In this document: positions 60,721 to 64,000 of the stretch, piece after piece
How positions within the stretch are numbered: position 1 is the stretch's first letter
Layout: every line of letters begins with the position of its first letter
Assembly: GCF_013410065.1 (NCBI RefSeq)
Contig: NZ_JACCCW010000002.1
Span: 806,001 to 870,000, forward strand
Source of the DNA: Granulicella arctica
GTDB lineage: Bacteria > Acidobacteriota > Terriglobia > Terriglobales > Acidobacteriaceae
Reading direction: 5' to 3'
Length of the DNA stretch: 64,000 nucleotides
Notes under the pieces: model-generated
What the model saw: the letters and a program-made list of their open reading frames with translations, nothing else
What the model was told of the DNA's origin: nothing
Database searches by the model: none
Made by a program: the position numbers and the translations under genes

Positions 60721-63336
60721 CTATTCCTCGCTTGGTGGAGCGGCCGGAGCCGTGGTCGAAGGTGTCGCTGCTGCGGGATCGGCCGGTGCCGGTGGTGGCG
60801 TGATCTTTTCAGAGGTGATGGGCAGCTTGACGAGGTTGACGCCATCTGGGTCGTCGCGGAGGCGGATGTAGAAGGTGCCGCCGACAGGGTGAGGCATGGG
60901 GATTGATGTGCCGACGAAGCCTTCGGGGACATCGGTCGGGTTGGTGAAGGCTACATCGGTGGAGATGCTGTCGAGCAGGAAGAGATTGTTGCCAGCCAGG
61001 GTGCAGGGCTTGCCGGGATCGGCGAAGCAGTGCAGGGTGGTGAGGGCAGGCAGGCGTACCAGGGTAGCCAGAGGCAGCCAGTCGCCGTCTACGCCGTCGG
61101 GGGAGACGGGACGCAGGCGCAGGGGGCCAAAGGCGGATGTGCCGAAGGTCTTGAGCGGGTCGAGCGTCGCGAGGAGGGTGTGCGGGTTTTGCAGGACAAG
61201 GGTTCCGGAGGCGACAGAGAGCGTGGAGTGGAGGCTCTCGTCGGCGTTCGCAATCTCGATCTGGCCGGTGCGGGGGAAGTTAGCTGCGGACTTGAGGGAG
61301 AACGTGATCTGCTGATCGACCGGCAAGTCGTCCCGATTGACGAGCTGTATGGGAGACTTCGGGGCGGCTGCGATGTTCTTGTTGAGCAGGGTGACGGTGG
61401 GCCGGGAAGGCGCTATGGTAACGGGGAGCGTAAGGGTGCGGCCATCTTTGAGGGTGATGCTTGCGGTGAGCTTGTCGCCGGGCTTTAGCTTCGGTGCGGG
61501 GCTTCCGGCGGGAAGCTGGAGCTGAAGCGCGGTAGTACCAGAGTCGGATGCGCTCTCGGGAGAGGGCGCGTCTGGAGCCGGGGTGAAGGTCAGCTTATCG
61601 AGCGTAAGTGCTTTGACCTGGTTGAGACTGACGCCGGTGAGGGTCGCAGAGGTGTCTCCGGCGTGGATCTGGAGGTCGGTAAGCTTTGCGGGCTCGGTGA
61701 AGCTTTCCGTCGAGACGGTGGCTGGAGTGGGATCGCCATACTGCTTGACGGAGAGATGCAGAGCGCCGGGGTCGGTGGATTTGAGGGCCAGGGTGGCTTC
61801 GACGTGCTCGGACTTGTCGGCGTCCTTCCACTTGACCTCGGCGTCCTTGCCGGATGTTCCATCCAGCGTGATGGTGTTGATGCAGGCGGTGCCGGTAGAG
61901 GAGAGATCGAGGTGGTTTTCGCGTCCGATGATGAGGTTGTCGGTGGTGGTGATCTTCCAATCCTTGCCGGGGGTGTTCTGGAGGCGCAGCGTGGGTCCGG
62001 TGAAGGGATCGAAGCCCCAGAAACCGCTGACGGTGCCGATAATTTCGTTCGATCCGGGCGGAATCACGGGAACGGGCGGCGGGTTTACGGCGGTAGGAGC
62101 GGGTGCTGGGGGCGTCGCAGACGCCGTTGGGTTGGCAGCGGCGTCGGGCAGAGCGTGGCGAGCGGGGTCGTGCGCGATGATCAGGCCACCCTGGAAGGCA
62201 TCGGGGGTGAGGGACAGATCGGCTTTGGGGTCGGCACCCTGGATGTGGAGCACGAGGTCGTGGGCGAAGGCGGTTGAGAAGACGAGGGGTGCGCCTTCCA
62301 CGGGAAGGACGACGGAGGGCTTGAGGAGGCAGGTGACAAACTTTGGATCAGCCGGACGAAGCGGCGGCAGCACCGCGGCCTGGATAGCAGGCAGACCGAT
62401 GACGATGACGGACTTGGGGTTGTGGAAGGAGGGGGGTGTGTTGAGGCGGAGCTTCAGGTCTGCCGCTTCAGGGAAGGCGATTGCAGGGATGTACTGATAC
62501 TGAGCGGTGTGTAGGGTGCTGGTGAGACGGACGAGATCGACGATGGCACCGACGTAGGCGCTATAGACGCCTGCGCCGAAGGCTTGCGTATAGCTGGCCT
62601 GGTTGATGAGGTCGGAGCCGGGGCCGTTGGCGATGGTTGCCGCTAGCGTCTGGCCGTGGCCGTCGTCGAGCAGGGTCTGGTTGCCGGTCTGGGTGAGGCA
62701 GGTGTACTGCATGTCGACGGCCTGCTTGAAGCAGTCCGGATTGGGCTTGAGGTTGAGGGTGCGGGCGAGGAGGGTGGAATGCTCGGAGAGCGCCTTCGGG
62801 TCCGAGGGCGGCACCTGCTTCATGAGGGCGAGGTATCGTTCGATGCGGCCCTGCTCGAAGCCGGCCTCAGCGAGGTCCTGCGAGGCACGGACGAAGATGC
62901 CGGGGCGTCCTTTGACGGCGGAGCGAAGGGTGCTGAAGTCGCCGCCGGTCTCCGGGGCGAGAAAGATGATGGCCTGCTGGGCCTCAGCCGGAACTGTGAC
63001 GAAGATTCCTTCTTCGCGTACTTTTTTGTTCCAGGTTTCTGCGCGGGTGAACCAATCGTCGGGGGGAGGGTTGGTGGTGCCGCGGAGAAAGGCGACGATC
63101 AGAAGATACTTGGCAGACTGGGTCGGTGGGAGGTCGGGATGAATCCAGATCTTGTCGCCGGGTTGGAGGTTGGGGACGGAGTCGATGTTGAGGGTCTTGC
63201 CGCTGCGGGTAACGCGGACCTCTACCTTTGGACCAGTCAGGTCGAAACGCGCCGGATCGGCAAGTGATGGAAGCGAGGCGAGGAAGAGCAGAGAAAACGT
63301 TGCAAGGTGAAGCAGGTGGCGACCCAGAATAGCCAT
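60721..63336 (-). CDS. Large secreted protein of unknown function
   Basis: The 871-residue protein has a clear Sec signal peptide (about 1-26, ending 'SLADPA'). The rest is rich in beta-type segments and proline, with several Ig-like stretches ('LQPGDKIWIHPDLPPTQSAK', 'LKPGDKLTASITLKDGRTLTL') and Pro/Ala/Thr-rich linkers near 385-415 and at the C-terminus (about 850-871). Three or more cysteines in the middle may form disulfides. I recognise no catalytic motif or named domain. It is likely periplasmic or surface exposed. It lies 44 bp after the ABC ATPase gene on the same strand and may be co-transcribed. Confidence 0.75.
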   Translation of the reverse strand: MAILGRHLLHLATFSLLFLASLPSLADPARFDLTGPKVEVRVTRSGKTLNIDSVPNLQPGDKIWIHPDLPPTQSAKYLLIVAFLRGTTNPPPDDWFTRAETWNKKVREEGIFVTVPAEAQQAIIFLAPETGGDFSTLRSAVKGRPGIFVRASQDLAEAGFEQGRIERYLALMKQVPPSDPKALSEHSTLLARTLNLKPNPDCFKQAVDMQYTCLTQTGNQTLLDDGHGQTLAATIANGPGSDLINQASYTQAFGAGVYSAYVGAIVDLVRLTSTLHTAQYQYIPAIAFPEAADLKLRLNTPPSFHNPKSVIVIGLPAIQAAVLPPLRPADPKFVTCLLKPSVVLPVEGAPLVFSTAFAHDLVLHIQGADPKADLSLTPDAFQGGLIIAHDPARHALPDAAANPTASATPPAPAPTAVNPPPVPVIPPGSNEIIGTVSGFWGFDPFTGPTLRLQNTPGKDWKITTTDNLIIGRENHLDLSSTGTACINTITLDGTSGKDAEVKWKDADKSEHVEATLALKSTDPGALHLSVKQYGDPTPATVSTESFTEPAKLTDLQIHAGDTSATLTGVSLNQVKALTLDKLTFTPAPDAPSPESASDSGTTALQLQLPAGSPAPKLKPGDKLTASITLKDGRTLTLPVTIAPSRPTVTLLNKNIAAAPKSPIQLVNRDDLPVDQQITFSLKSAANFPRTGQIEIANADESLHSTLSVASGTLVLQNPHTLLATLDPLKTFGTSAFGPLRLRPVSPDGVDGDWLPLATLVRLPALTTLHCFADPGKPCTLAGNNLFLLDSISTDVAFTNPTDVPEGFVGTSIPMPHPVGGTFYIRLRDDPDGVNLVKLPITSEKITPPPAPADPAAATPSTTAPAAPPSEE

Positions 63337-63380
63337 ACTCTCATCTTAGACGGCTAAGGTCTCGCTGGGGTTGCGACGGG

Positions 63381-64000
63381 CTAATTCTGCTTGCTCTTAG
63401 TGTGTTTATCCGAGTCCTGCTTGTTCAGCATGCGTGAGGAGACGTGATCGCTCGCGATGACGCCGTCGCGGATGGTGACGACGCGATGGGCGTATTCGGC
63501 GATGTCAGGCTCGTGGGTGACGAGGACGATGGTGTTTCCCTTGGCGTGCAGATCGTCGAAGAGAGCCATGATCTCATCGCCGGTTTTGGAGTCGAGGTTA
63601 CCGGTCGGCTCGTCGGCGAGGATGATGGAGGGGCGGTTGACGAGGGCGCGGGCGATGGCGACACGTTGGCGCTGGCCGCCCGAAAGCTCGTTGGGCTTGT
63701 GCATCATGCGGGAGCCGAGATTGACCGACTCAAGGACGTCCTTGGCGCGGGCGATGCGCTCTGCGGCGGGGGTGCCGTTGTAGATAAGCGGCAGCTCGAC
63801 GTTGTGGAGCGAGGTGGCGCGAGCGAGCAGGTTGAAGGTCTGGAAGACGAAGCCGATCTCTTTATTGCGGATGCGGGCGAGCTGGTCGTCGTTGAGCTGG
63901 GAGACGTCGTGGCCGTTGAGCCAGTACTTACCCTGCGATGGGGAGTCCAGACAGCCGATGAGGTTCATCAGAGTGGACTTGCCGGAGCCGGAGGGTCCCA
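63381..64000 (-). CDS. MacB/LolD-type ABC transporter ATP-binding protein, N-terminus outside window
   Basis: The 206 visible residues include Walker A '[11 protein letters not shown]' right at the window edge, the Q-loop in '[15 protein letters not shown]', signature '[15 protein letters not shown]', Walker B '[13 protein letters not shown]' and the switch His in 'LVTHEPDIA'. The sequence matches the MacB/LolD family, which drives lipoprotein release or efflux from the periplasmic side. The permease partner should lie upstream, beyond 64000. The C-terminal tail (about 20 residues, Lys/Asp/Ser-rich) is longer than usual. Confidence 0.92.
   Translation of the reverse strand, partial: GPSGSGKSTLMNLIGCLDSPSQGKYWLNGHDVSQLNDDQLARIRNKEIGFVFQTFNLLARATSLHNVELPLIYNGTPAAERIARAKDVLESVNLGSRMMHKPNELSGGQRQRVAIARALVNRPSIILADEPTGNLDSKTGDEIMALFDDLHAKGNTIVLVTHEPDIAEYAHRVVTIRDGVIASDHVSSRMLNKQDSDKHTKSKQN

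Overview
The window is chromosomal DNA of a free-living, GC-rich, polysaccharide-degrading bacterium. It is most likely an acidobacterium of the Terriglobia (Granulicella, Terriglobus or Edaphobacter type). This is inferred from the Oar-like TonB-dependent receptor with an N-terminal carboxypeptidase-regulatory domain, six proteins with Tat-type signals, the carbohydrate enzymes, and intergenic palindromes of the TTCA-loop and 'CHPERSEGP' kinds. No 16S gene is present, so the assignment stays an inference.

Layout. 1-3720: a truncated secreted propeller-type protein, a HAD hydrolase, a PLP aminotransferase, a metallo-beta-lactamase-fold hydrolase and secG. 3760-9348: a small genomic island bounded by a displaced 3' half of tRNA-Leu beside secG and an intact tRNA-Leu(GAG); its cargo is an alginate-lyase-like Tat lipoprotein, a GH12 endoglucanase and a carboxypeptidase-regulatory-domain protein, and no integrase is visible. 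9514-15298: TauE/SafE permease plus DUF1634 partner, a D-amino-acid-oxidase-like flavoprotein whose domain order is circularly permuted, a HAD hydrolase, and a Gfo/Idh/MocA oxidoreductase paired with a DUF6807 protein. 15376-23157: a divergent locus with the look of pectin or rhamnogalacturonan use (DUF2264 protein and TonB receptor on one strand; GH105 hydrolase and sugar porter on the other). 23218-29694: ornithine aminotransferase, a DprE1-like FAD oxidase, then a strong promoter, a cobalamin riboswitch and class I nrdAB.

29966-45900: a beta-1,2-glucan synthase lacking the C-terminal GH94 part, an ABC exporter, M28 and M20 peptidases, mobA, an MlaF-like ATPase, a polyprenyl glycosylphosphotransferase, nadE and a DsbA-like protein. 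45954-53481: NCS2 purine permease, DUF985 cupin, a MetE-core-like enzyme, Tat-type amine oxidase, NAPE-PLD-like hydrolase, small HTH protein, a membrane protein and a metallophosphoesterase. 53532-60424: a probable co-directional run of M24 peptidase, accB, accC, thiE and two APC permeases. 60721-64000: a large orphan secreted protein and a truncated MacB/LolD-type ATPase.

Three perfect copies of the ParB-binding palindrome TGTTCCACGTGGAACA lie at 36503, 60577 and 60609; the last two sit beside seven helically phased A-tracts. This suggests the window is in the origin-proximal part of the chromosome and contains a centromere-like segregation site. The most noteworthy items are the parS/curved-DNA site, the B12 riboswitch on a class I ribonucleotide reductase, the permuted amino-acid oxidase, the tRNA-Leu island and the GH94-less glucan synthase.
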